From QFOX01 sp044237845 (lineage in GTDB: Bacteria > Pseudomonadota > Alphaproteobacteria > Rickettsiales > UBA3002): 42,147 nt of DNA. The position numbers and the translations under genes are program-made. Below the pieces are notes generated by a model. It did no database searches, had not been told where the DNA came from, and saw nothing but the letters and a program-made list of their open reading frames with translations. Where the stretch lies: the NCBI GenBank assembly GCA_044237845.1, contig JBIIEL010000018.1, positions 1 through 42,147 on the forward strand. Reading direction: 5' to 3'. Below, in pieces: positions 26,883-34,207 of this stretch (within the stretch, counting starts at the first letter, position 1; each line of letters opens with the position of its first letter).

Positions 26883-27389
26883 CTAGGAATTTTTCTTGTC
26901 TACTACAGCTCGGTCTTTTTCAAAGTTCATGTAGTTTCTCTCAACCGTTGATTTAGTGGCCTGTTTTACACCAAGGTTTTGTAATAATTCTGCTACTCTC
27001 TCGAAGGCAGTCTGCGTATTGCCCATTCGAGTAATCGGGAGCTTCTCATACTCACCAACCAATTTAACTAAACCACGACAGACTTTAACAAAGCCTTCAG
27101 TGTTAAAGCGCTTATTTGTTCTTGTTCTTTTGGGTGGCTTCGCTTTTAGAGCGGATTCAATAGCGCCTCCGAGTTTTTTCTGGCGCGCATACGGTTCAAT
27201 ATTTTTGGCAGATAATGCTGCATAAACATACCGGCAGTAGTTATCAAAGGTCATTTCGCCCTCCGAATACGCTTCAAACCATGTTTCTATGAGAGCTTCT
27301 GCCTTATCAAGCGCAGATTCAGCCTTGAGACGTCGCGCTTCATTTTCTTGCGCTTCTTCATGGCTGATATGCAACAAAGACTTTTCCAT
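26883..27389 (-). CDS. Uncharacterised satellite protein, linked to the integrase
   Basis: This 168-residue protein is not recognised. It starts nine bases after the integrase stop with TAGGG upstream, so it is co-transcribed with the integrase. It is highly charged and helical. An N-terminal coiled-coil-like stretch (EEAQENEARRLKAESALDKAEALIETWF) is followed by a basic segment (KAKPPKRTRTNKRF). The C-terminal part has a helix-turn-helix-like look (FERVAELLQNLGVKQATKSTVERNYMNF). A DNA-binding accessory role in excision or replication is a reasonable inference only. Confidence 0.6.
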   Translation of the reverse strand: MEKSLLHISHEEAQENEARRLKAESALDKAEALIETWFEAYSEGEMTFDNYCRYVYAALSAKNIEPYARQKKLGGAIESALKAKPPKRTRTNKRFNTEGFVKVCRGLVKLVGEYEKLPITRMGNTQTAFERVAELLQNLGVKQATKSTVERNYMNFEKDRAVVDKKNS

Positions 27390-27398
27390 ATCAGAACC

Positions 27399-28580
27399 CT
27401 ATTTTTTTGTGTTGCCAGCGCAAGAATCCAAATAATCAGCCCACCACTGCATCATCTTGCGGCGCTCAGGGAGGTATTGCGCATGATTGTAGGCCTTGCG
27501 AATACTATTACGTTCGGCGTGCGCAAGCTGCCGTTCGATCACATCGGGCTTGAAGCCATGCTCATTTAGTATTGTGCTGGCAGTGGCGCGGAACCCGTGG
27601 CCGGTGCTTTTACCATGATAACCCATGCGGTATAGCGCATAGAGAATCGTGTTTTCGGACATTTGTCCTTTAGGCCTATGCTGATTCGGGAACACATGCT
27701 CCCAGTGGCCGGTGAGGGGCTTCAGGTCCTCTAGCACTGCTAGCGCTTGTGTCGATAGAGGCACAATATGTGGGTCACGCATCTTCATACGCTCGGCAGG
27801 GATGCGCCACTCGGCCTTCTTGAGGTCGATTTCCGACCATAATGCTCCACGCATTTCGCCAGTGCGTACGAAGGTTAGTAGCAGGAACTTCATGGCGAGG
27901 CGTGTCTGAGCGCCATCATAAGCGTTCATTTTTTGTAGAAATTCTGGGAGCTGTTCGGCTCTGAGATAAGCGTTATGTTTTTTTACGGTAGGGGTAAGTG
28001 CACCGCGCAAGTCATTTACGGGGTTACGCTCGGCACGGCCGGTGACAATGGCATAGGTAAAAATCTGCCCGCAGACTTGCTGGACGCGATGCGCCAAGTC
28101 GTGAGCGCCTCGCGCTTCAATTACGCGTAGTGTAGCCAGCATCTCTGGCGGAGTAATTTCAGCAATAGGGCGATGGCCGATTTTTTTGAATATATCCGCT
28201 TCAAGGCGGCGTATAAGGCTGACCGTGTATTTTGGAGTCCATGCGCGGCTACGGCTAGTGTGCCACTCGCGGCTGATTGCTTCAAATGAATTTTCTGATG
28301 ATAGTTTTTCGCGAAGCTTCTTAGCCTTGCGCTCAGAGGAGGGGTCGAGACCGCTGTTCAGTTTTTTACGTTCGGCATCACGTCTGGCGCGGGCTTCTTT
28401 CAAGCCAATTTCGGGATAGACGCCTAGCGATAGGCTTTTTTCTTTGCCCAGCTGCCAGTAGCGCAGCCTCCAGTATTTGCGGCCATCGGGATAGACCCAG
28501 AGGTATAAACCCTGTTCATCCACCAGTTTACGAATTTTCGCTTGGGTTGAAGCATTGCGGCACTGGGCATCTGACAGCAT
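27399..28580 (-). CDS. int: P4-type tyrosine-recombinase integrase
   Basis: This 393-residue site-specific recombinase integrates the element at the neighbouring tRNA-Val. The N-terminal DUF4102 arm-binding domain reads KIRKLVDEQGLYLWVYPDGRKYWRLRYW...LGVYPEIGLKEAR. A core-binding SAM-like domain follows. The catalytic domain shows the first Arg (FVRTGEMRGALWSEID), the HxxR box (GHGFRATAST) and the nucleophilic Tyr (IRKAYNHAQYLPERR). All residues are intact, so integration/excision activity is plausible. The gene's 5' end faces the tRNA 165 bases away. A 9-base inverted repeat lies immediately before its start codon. Confidence 0.95.
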   Translation of the reverse strand: MLSDAQCRNASTQAKIRKLVDEQGLYLWVYPDGRKYWRLRYWQLGKEKSLSLGVYPEIGLKEARARRDAERKKLNSGLDPSSERKAKKLREKLSSENSFEAISREWHTSRSRAWTPKYTVSLIRRLEADIFKKIGHRPIAEITPPEMLATLRVIEARGAHDLAHRVQQVCGQIFTYAIVTGRAERNPVNDLRGALTPTVKKHNAYLRAEQLPEFLQKMNAYDGAQTRLAMKFLLLTFVRTGEMRGALWSEIDLKKAEWRIPAERMKMRDPHIVPLSTQALAVLEDLKPLTGHWEHVFPNQHRPKGQMSENTILYALYRMGYHGKSTGHGFRATASTILNEHGFKPDVIERQLAHAERNSIRKAYNHAQYLPERRKMMQWWADYLDSCAGNTKK

Positions 28581-28581
28581 C

Positions 28582-28617
28582 GTGGTAACTTTCTAACCGT
28601 GGCAAATCAGTTACCAC
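28582..28617. promoter_or_regulatory. Inverted repeat upstream of int
   Basis: GTGGTAACT (28582-28590) and AGTTACCAC (28609-28617) form a perfect 9-base inverted repeat starting one base before the integrase ATG. Further GGTTA/TACCAC half-sites lie beside it. It may be an integrase arm-type or repressor site controlling int expression. Confidence 0.45.
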
Positions 28618-28717
28618 CATTCTTACCACGTTTTATTCGCGGATGCTAGCGAATTGACGCGAACCATGACGAGCAGGTTATGGCTATATATTGGCTTATT
28701 TGTTGATGTTTTTGTCT

Positions 28718-28733
28718 GCCAGCGAACGCTGGC
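28718..28733. promoter_or_regulatory. Short perfect hairpin next to the att/tRNA end
   Basis: GCCAGCG-AA-CGCTGGC is a perfect 7-base inverted repeat with a 2-base centre. It lies 12 bases beyond the 3' end of tRNA-Val, on the element side. There is no T-tract, so it is more likely a protein site near the attachment core than a terminator. Confidence 0.35.
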
Positions 28734-28744
28734 GAATGAAACTT

Positions 28745-28821
28745 TGGTGGGCGGTAGAAGACTCGAACTTCCGACCTCCACGATGTCAACGTGGCGCTCT
28801 AACCAACTGAGCTAACCGCCC
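28745..28821 (-). tRNA. tRNA-Val (anticodon GAC)
   Basis: The cloverleaf is complete. A 7-bp acceptor stem (GGGCGGT/ACCGCCC), D arm TTAGCTCAGTTGGTTAGAG, and anticodon stem CCACG/CGTGG with loop TTGACAT (anticodon GAC at 28785-28787) are followed by a T arm with GTTCGAGTC. The discriminator A and CCA are encoded. It reads Val GUC (and GUU with modification). Its 3' end marks the boundary of the integrated element. Confidence 0.97.
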
Positions 28822-28881
28822 TCACCAATGCGCGCGGGTTATAGCAACGTGCATTTTACAGTGCAACCTCATAATCCATAC

Positions 28882-28957
28882 TTTGTCATTCCTGCGAAAG
28901 CAGGAATCCCCTTTATCGATTTAGGAAGTAGATTCCTGCTTTCGCAGGAATGACAAA
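28882..28957. repeat. 27-base inverted-repeat (REP/MITE-like) element
   Basis: Two perfect 27-base arms (28882-28908 and 28931-28957) are separated by 22 bases. Each arm contains its own small hairpin, CCTGCGAAAGCAGG. This TGTCATTCCTGCGAAAGCAGGAAT-type sequence is a dispersed intergenic palindrome of many proteobacteria. A diverged copy follows pyrE. It lies five bases past the ispH stop and may also serve as a transcription terminator. Confidence 0.85.
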
Positions 28958-28962
28958 AGCAA

Positions 28963-29931
28963 TTAGCCCGCCTTCAGCCGATTCTTAAACGGCCTGCTGC
29001 GCACTTCAGCGGGGAGGTTGAAGGCGACATGCTCTTCAATCACGTTAAACGGCGTGACGTTGACCACGCGTAGGGTTTCGAGATAACGCACCACGCGCTC
29101 CACCAGCAATTCCGGGGCGGAGGCTCCGGCAGTGAGGCCAACACTGGCAATGCCGTCCAGCCATTTGGGGTCGATATCCGTTGCATCGTCGATGAGGTAA
29201 GAGGGGATGCCATGCTCCGCGCCTAAGTCGCGCAGACGGTTGCTGTTGCTTGAGTTTGCGGAGCCGACTACCAGCAGAAGCTCTACCTTTTTCGCGAGTT
29301 CTTTCACCGCTTGCTGTCGGTTCTGCGTCGCGTAGCAAATATCGCGCGTGTCTGGCCCGTGAATGTTGGGGAAGCGCTGCTTCAGTGCGTCGATAATGGT
29401 TTTTGTGTCGTCTACACTCAGCGTGGTTTGCGTGGCGTAGGCGAGCATGTCGGGATTATTTACTTCGAGCGTCGCCACGTCGTCGATATCCTCGACGAGA
29501 TATACTTTCTTCACGCGGCCGCTGGTACCCTCCACCTCCGGGTGACCCGCATGGCCGATGAGCACGATATCATAGCCCTCGCGCTCATAGCGCTTGGCCT
29601 GATTATGCACTTTGGTCACCAGCGGGCAGGTCGCATCGATGACGGGAAGTTCGCGGAGTTTCGCTGAATTCTCGACTTTCTCCGAAATGCCATGTGCGCT
29701 GAACACGGTGATGCCCCCATCGGGAATTTCATCCACCTCTTTCACGAACACCACGCCTTTGGCGCGCAGATCCTCCACCACCCAGCGGTTATGGACGATC
29801 TCGTGTCGCACATAAATCGGCGCGCCGTAGAGCTTCAGCGCTTGCTCGACGATATCAATCGCACGATCCACCCCCGCGCAAAAACCGCGCGGCGCAGCGA
29901 GATAAACGGTGAGGGGAGACTGTTGCATCAC
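28963..29931 (-). CDS. ispH: 4-hydroxy-3-methylbut-2-enyl diphosphate reductase
   Basis: IspH (LytB) is the last enzyme of the MEP isoprenoid pathway, reducing HMBPP to IPP and DMAPP with an oxygen-sensitive iron-sulphur cluster. The 322-residue protein has the three cluster cysteines in GFCAGVDRAI, DATCPLVTKVH and DICYATQNRQ, plus the catalytic Glu region (GHAGHPEVEGTSG) and ATQTTLSVDDT. Length is typical. Its start overlaps the zapE stop as ATGA, so the two are translationally coupled. Confidence 0.97.
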   Translation of the reverse strand: MMQQSPLTVYLAAPRGFCAGVDRAIDIVEQALKLYGAPIYVRHEIVHNRWVVEDLRAKGVVFVKEVDEIPDGGITVFSAHGISEKVENSAKLRELPVIDATCPLVTKVHNQAKRYEREGYDIVLIGHAGHPEVEGTSGRVKKVYLVEDIDDVATLEVNNPDMLAYATQTTLSVDDTKTIIDALKQRFPNIHGPDTRDICYATQNRQQAVKELAKKVELLLVVGSANSSNSNRLRDLGAEHGIPSYLIDDATDIDPKWLDGIASVGLTAGASAPELLVERVVRYLETLRVVNVTPFNVIEEHVAFNLPAEVRSRPFKNRLKAG

Positions 29932-31049
29932 GCGCTTTTAGAGTGAAATGCGGCATGTGGCAACGCGAGATACGCCTCGCTTTGCATTTCGATGAGGCGT
30001 GAGACGGTGCGGCCAAATTCAAACGTGCCGTCGCCACTGGCGTAAATATTTTCTGCTGCAGTCTCAGCGGTGATGATGAGTTTTACCCGGCAGTCATACA
30101 GCGTGTCGATGAGTGTGACAAAGCGTTTCGCCTCGTTGCGATCCTCCGGCTTTAGTTTTGGAATGCCTTGCAACAGAATAGTGTGAAACAATGTGGCGAG
30201 TTCAAGATAATCGCTTGCACCGAGTGGGCGCATGCAAAGCTCAGGGAAGGTGAACCACGCCACCCCATGCACTTGCTTATCCACGCGCAGAATGCGCCCA
30301 TCCACCTCAATCCGCAGCGGTTCGCTCGATGCACCGCCGGTCAGCATATTCCAACTTGTGAGCAGAAAATCATCCGAGTCGCTATTGCGCGGAAACATGT
30401 AGGTACGCGAAAGGGCTTTTATCTGCGCGAGGCGGTAATCCTGCCCGCCATTGACTTCGACCATCGGCATGCGCGCTTCGAGTAGCGCCACAAATTTAAG
30501 GAACTGCTCGCGCTGCAACCCGCCCTGATAAAGCTGTCGTGGTGGGCGGTTGCTGGTGAATATAATCGCCACACCCGCATCCATCAAACCTGCGAACAGG
30601 CGCGCGAGAATCATCGCATCCGCTACATCCGTCACCTGCAATTCATCGAGGCAGAGCAGCCTTGCTTCGCGTGCGATGTCGCGGATGACGTGCTCGATCA
30701 CCTCGCCCTCGTGATGCTGGCGATAAGCAAACATGCGCTTATGCACGTCGCGCATGAACGCATGAAAATGCACGCGGCGCGTGGGGCAGGCATTCTTTGC
30801 TTCATCGACGAAGAGATCCATGAGCATGGATTTGCCGCGTCCCACATCACCCCAGACATAAAGCCCGGCGGCTTTCGGGGCGGGGCGGACAAGGCTAAAC
30901 AGGCGTTTTTTACGCGGTGCTTCCGCGCCCACGAGTTGGTCGTGGAGCGCTTGGAATGCCTCTGCCGCGCGCAGTTGTGCGGCATCCTCGCGGAAGGATT
31001 TTTCGCCAACAGTTTGGCGGTAGCGCTGGATGATGACGGGTTCACTCAT
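29928..31049 (-). CDS. zapE: ZapE/AFG1-like cell-division ATPase
   Basis: This AFG1-family P-loop ATPase is related to ZapE, which associates with the Z-ring, and to mitochondrial Lace1/AFG1. I chose ATG 31049 (MSEPVIIQRYRQTV), which matches typical starts and gives 373 residues. A start 24 bases earlier is possible. It shows Walker A GDVGRGKSMLMDLF, Walker B LLCLDELQVTDVADAMIL, and the family motif FTSNRPPRQLYQGGLQREQFL. The stop overlaps ispH. Upstream it is divergent from panC. Confidence 0.93.
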   Translation of the reverse strand: MSEPVIIQRYRQTVGEKSFREDAAQLRAAEAFQALHDQLVGAEAPRKKRLFSLVRPAPKAAGLYVWGDVGRGKSMLMDLFVDEAKNACPTRRVHFHAFMRDVHKRMFAYRQHHEGEVIEHVIRDIAREARLLCLDELQVTDVADAMILARLFAGLMDAGVAIIFTSNRPPRQLYQGGLQREQFLKFVALLEARMPMVEVNGGQDYRLAQIKALSRTYMFPRNSDSDDFLLTSWNMLTGGASSEPLRIEVDGRILRVDKQVHGVAWFTFPELCMRPLGASDYLELATLFHTILLQGIPKLKPEDRNEAKRFVTLIDTLYDCRVKLIITAETAAENIYASGDGTFEFGRTVSRLIEMQSEAYLALPHAAFHSKSA

Positions 31050-31116
31050 GCGGCTATGTAACACGGCGGCCACGAATTTTTCTATTCTTTTTCCGCGCGG
31101 CTGCTATCAGAGCCTG

Positions 31117-31956
31117 ATGCTAATGGAACTAAACACGCTCGACACCTTGCGCAGCGCTGTCGCAACTTGGCGCGGGCAGGCCGAAACGGTGGCGCTGGTG
31201 CCGACGATGGGCGCGCTGCATGCGGGGCATTTGCACCTCGTGCGTGAGGCAAAAAAGCACGCCGTGCGCGTGGTGGTGAGCATTTTTGTGAACCCCACCC
31301 AGTTCGGCCCCAACGAAGATTTCAGCCGCTATCCGCGCCCTCTGGAGCGTGATTTGGCGTTGCTGCGCGAAGTGGGGGCGGATGCCGCATGGCTGCCAGA
31401 CGTGGCGACGATGTACCCGGATGGATTCGCAACAAACATTCATGTATCGGGCGTGAGCGAAGGCTTGTGTGGCGCTGTTCGACCCAGGCATTTTGATGGT
31501 GTGGCAACCGTGGTAGCAAAACTGCTGCTGCAAGTCGCGTCGGATGTGGCGCTGTTCGGCGAGAAAGACTACCAGCAGCTTTGCGTGATTAAACGTTTAG
31601 TAAATGATTTGAATATAGACACCAATATACTAGGCGTGCCAACGGTGCGCGAGGCGGATGGTTTAGCGCTGTCGTCGCGCAACCAGTATTTGTCGGAAAG
31701 TGAGCGCAAAATTGCGCCGACATTGCATGCTACGCTGACACAGCTCGCCCTGCAATTGCCGGGTGGGGATGTTTCAGCGCTGATAGATGCCGCCAAGAAA
31801 AAAATCCTCGCCGCGGGCTTCGCGAGCATTGATTATTTAGAGCTGCGGGCAGAAGATACGCTCGCGCCGCTTGCGCATTATGCGCCGCCAGCACGGTTGC
31901 TGGTCGCCGCGCGGCTGGGTAGCACACGGTTGATTGATAATATACGCGTAGGATAG
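31117..31956 (+). CDS. panC: Pantothenate synthetase
   Basis: PanC condenses pantoate and beta-alanine with ATP to make pantothenate for coenzyme A. From ATG 31117 it has 279 residues. Upstream in-frame codons overlap zapE and are not needed; ATG 31123 is also possible. It has the HIGH-like motif PTMGALHAGHLHLV, the FVNPTQFGPNEDF loop, FGEKDYQQLCVIKRLV, and the KMSKS-like DGLALSSRNQYLS. All catalytic elements are present. The stop lies nine bases before pyrE, whose ribosome site (AGGAG) overlaps it, suggesting co-transcription. Confidence 0.96.
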   Translation: MLMELNTLDTLRSAVATWRGQAETVALVPTMGALHAGHLHLVREAKKHAVRVVVSIFVNPTQFGPNEDFSRYPRPLERDLALLREVGADAAWLPDVATMYPDGFATNIHVSGVSEGLCGAVRPRHFDGVATVVAKLLLQVASDVALFGEKDYQQLCVIKRLVNDLNIDTNILGVPTVREADGLALSSRNQYLSESERKIAPTLHATLTQLALQLPGGDVSALIDAAKKKILAAGFASIDYLELRAEDTLAPLAHYAPPARLLVAARLGSTRLIDNIRVG

Positions 31957-31964
31957 GAGAGCAT

Positions 31965-32564
31965 ATGTTGAACGAACAGCAAATCATGGCGGAATTCGAG
32001 GCGGCAGAGGCGATTCTGCGCGGGCATTTCATTCTTTCCTCGGGCCTGCATTCGGATACGTATCTGCAATGCGCGCGAGTGCTGATGAGCCCGGCGCGCG
32101 CGGCGAAACTCTGCGGCGCACTCGCTGACAAGGTGCGCGCAACACTGGGCGGCACGGCCATCGACATGGTTGTCGCGCCTGCGATGGGCGGCGTGGTGGT
32201 GGGTTATGAAATGGGGCGTCAGCTGAATGTAGAGACGATTTTCTGCGAGCGCGAGAACGGCGAATTCACCCTCCGCCGCGGATTCGCTATTCCCCAAGGC
32301 GCACGGATTCTGCTGGTGGAAGACGTGGTGACGACGGGGAAATCCTCGCTCGAAACCGTGAAATGTATCGAGGCGCATGGCGGCAACGTGGTCGCCGAAG
32401 CGTCGCTGATCGACCGCAGCAATGGCACGCACGCGCTGCCGTTCCCGCTCGTTTCGCTGCTGACGCTGGATGTCAAAACCTATCAGCCGGATGCACTGCC
32501 CGCGCATCTCGAGGGCACGCAGGCCGTAAAACCCGGCAGCCGCTGGCTGCAAGCGAAGGGGTAA
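31965..32564 (+). CDS. pyrE: Orotate phosphoribosyltransferase
   Basis: PyrE converts orotate and PRPP to orotidine 5'-phosphate in pyrimidine synthesis. The 199 residues include the substrate motif FILSSGLHSDTYLQCAR, the flexible catalytic loop near FCERENGEFTLRRGF, and the PRPP-binding motif LLVEDVVTTGKS. The ribosome site TAGGAGAG precedes ATG 31965. It is followed by a diverged copy of the dispersed palindromic repeat, probably the transcript end. Confidence 0.96.
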   Translation: MLNEQQIMAEFEAAEAILRGHFILSSGLHSDTYLQCARVLMSPARAAKLCGALADKVRATLGGTAIDMVVAPAMGGVVVGYEMGRQLNVETIFCERENGEFTLRRGFAIPQGARILLVEDVVTTGKSSLETVKCIEAHGGNVVAEASLIDRSNGTHALPFPLVSLLTLDVKTYQPDALPAHLEGTQAVKPGSRWLQAKG

Positions 32565-32577
32565 GCGGTTATTTTTA

Positions 32578-32643
32578 TTGTCATTCCCGCGAAAGCGGGA
32601 ATCTCCTTAAAAAAGGGGATCCCTGCTTCCGCAGGGATGACAA
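32578..32643. repeat. Diverged REP/MITE-like palindrome after pyrE
   Basis: Left arm TTGTCATTCCCGCGAAAGC and right arm (reverse complement TTGTCATCCCTGCGGAAGC) form an imperfect inverted repeat of about 26 bases. It has the same design as the perfect copy beside ispH. It starts 14 bases after the pyrE stop and can fold into a terminator-like structure. Confidence 0.75.
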
Positions 32644-32669
32644 CACGGTAGGGCAGTAATGTTCCACGC

Positions 32670-32697
32670 CAAAAATGTTTCACGTGAAACATTTTTG
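32670..32697. promoter_or_regulatory. parS centromere site
   Basis: The 16-base core TGTTTCACGTGAAACA (32676-32691) is exactly the bacterial chromosomal parS consensus bound by ParB. It is extended by A5/T5 flanks into a 28-base perfect palindrome. It lies in the non-coding gap after pyrE (32565-32857), which holds nothing else but the repeat and the promoter of the next gene. Chromosomal parS sites cluster near the replication origin. Confidence 0.92.
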
Positions 32698-32857
32698 CCA
32701 GCAAATATAGTTGGTTAGACATCTTCCCGGTAAGCCAAAACAGGCGTATCATCGTTGGCTTTGTTTTTGGGCAATCTTCAAAAAATCTGCGTAATGTTAA
32801 TAGAAAATTAACGAGAGAGATGGTATGATGACTCGTAATATGACTGAGGAGTTATAC

Positions 32858-34192
32858 ATGGAAAAAATTGTTGTTGAGCCTGATTTTATTGTTTCTGCGA
32901 CACCCGAGCGAAAGGCGTTCATTGATGCTTTGTGCAAGCAAGAAGGGGTTACGAACAATCCTTATGATCCCCAACATTATGATCCTCAGCAACATGGAAT
33001 AATGCAAAACTTGTGGCCAATTCTAAAAGAAAAATATGGGATAGATATTGATCCAACAAGTAGAAATGGCGGAATGATGCTGGATGCACGCTCCTTGAAA
33101 GCGTTTAAAGATTATATCTCAACCCACCCTGAACAATTTAGCTCTGAAATAAAAAATACTTTTAACGCGCTGGTTGAGTCGGAAATGTTCGATATTGATA
33201 AAATTGCCGGATTGGAATCGCCAAACGGTCGGAGTCGAATCAACAAAAAGTCCGCACAAAGTCAACCAAATGCAAGTGACGTTGCTGATTTTCAGAAAAT
33301 GCTGGCTGATGGAGATTCACCGGAGGCAAAGGCGCTGGCCGAAGCATTGCGCGCGCAAAAAGGAGGCCTCGGCACATGGGGGCCAAAGTCAAAAGCTGCA
33401 TTTACAGCAGCATGCAAAGAGGCGGGCATTGATCCGCAGACCGTAGATTTTAGTGACCCTAAAGCACTCATGGCACAGCTGGCTGTTGGAGTGAAGACAG
33501 AAAGACCCGATCTTACCAATGGTCTCGAAATTTTACCCTTCGAGCATAAGACAACTGAGCAATTAATCGATGATTATATCAAAGGACGTGCTGAGCTTCT
33601 CGGATGCTCTGAATCAAAAATACGGAATCAGTTGGATCGCGATGGTAGTGGAAAGATATCGAAGGAAGAATTGGTAAAAGATTTCAACGAAAATGCGCCA
33701 CGTCGTGTGTGGCATAGCGAATATGATGGGCGTGTAGGTGTGCTAATTAATGGGAGCAACGTGATAACTGACCCCGATAATCCCTTTGCGCAAGATAATA
33801 AAATTGATTCTCTTGATGGCTTGATGCGACAAATATCTAATCGCCTTGGCATTGGCTATGACGGAAAAACCTACACACCACAAAGTAATGGCACGTGGCT
33901 TCCTACTGGATTGGGCGACGGCGTACTTATGACGCCTTCGCAACCAGATCATAATCCACGAATGCGGCCATTTCGTGATCTGGGTGAGAATGTCGAAGGT
34001 GGTCCGAATAGTCCGCTACCGCCCCATTTGGAAAATGAACAAAAGAATACGAAGCTTGAAGCATTGTTGAAAAGTTATAACTTTCAGCCTGAAAACAGCT
34101 TTGCTTACGCGGATGCCTCAGAACATACGCGCAATACAACAAGTAGCGTACAAAGCACGCTAACTGTTTCTAAGGGGAATGCGATTGGTTAA
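32858..34192 (+). CDS. Uncharacterised protein with an EF-hand motif
   Basis: I chose ATG 32858 because it has an excellent ribosome site (GAGGAG, 7-base spacing). An upstream start at 32825 is weaker. The 444-residue product is not recognised and has no signal peptide. Residues 260-271 (DRDGSGKISKEE) are a canonical EF-hand loop with Asp/Ser/Lys/Glu at the expected positions, so calcium binding is plausible. Residues about 143-190 (FQKMLADGDSPEAKALAEAL, then LGTWGPKSKAAFTAACKEAG) resemble a peptidoglycan-binding-like repeat, suggesting a cell-wall or secreted role. The N-terminal 100 residues contain a polar PYDPQHYDPQQH stretch. It is somewhat AT-richer than flanking core genes and is convergent with serC, with only 15 bases between. 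Confidence 0.75.
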   Translation: MEKIVVEPDFIVSATPERKAFIDALCKQEGVTNNPYDPQHYDPQQHGIMQNLWPILKEKYGIDIDPTSRNGGMMLDARSLKAFKDYISTHPEQFSSEIKNTFNALVESEMFDIDKIAGLESPNGRSRINKKSAQSQPNASDVADFQKMLADGDSPEAKALAEALRAQKGGLGTWGPKSKAAFTAACKEAGIDPQTVDFSDPKALMAQLAVGVKTERPDLTNGLEILPFEHKTTEQLIDDYIKGRAELLGCSESKIRNQLDRDGSGKISKEELVKDFNENAPRRVWHSEYDGRVGVLINGSNVITDPDNPFAQDNKIDSLDGLMRQISNRLGIGYDGKTYTPQSNGTWLPTGLGDGVLMTPSQPDHNPRMRPFRDLGENVEGGPNSPLPPHLENEQKNTKLEALLKSYNFQPENSFAYADASEHTRNTTSSVQSTLTVSKGNAIG

Positions 34193-34207
34193 TTAGGCAG
34201 TGCTAGA

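Larger units (their letters stand above)
25036..28745 (-). mobile_element. P4-like satellite/integrative element remnant at tRNA-Val
   Basis: The gene set (integrase next to a tRNA, an unknown gene, an AlpA-like HTH protein, a tiny ORF and a primase-helicase, all on one strand) is that of P4-like satellites and small genomic islands. The tRNA-proximal boundary is at the 3' end of tRNA-Val (28745). I found no second copy of the tRNA 3' end at the left breakpoint (about 25036) or at the other gaps I inspected. The left end is therefore deleted or lies outside the window. If the original attachment repeat is farther left, the whole accessory stretch from 10849 could belong to one composite island. 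Confidence 0.65.
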
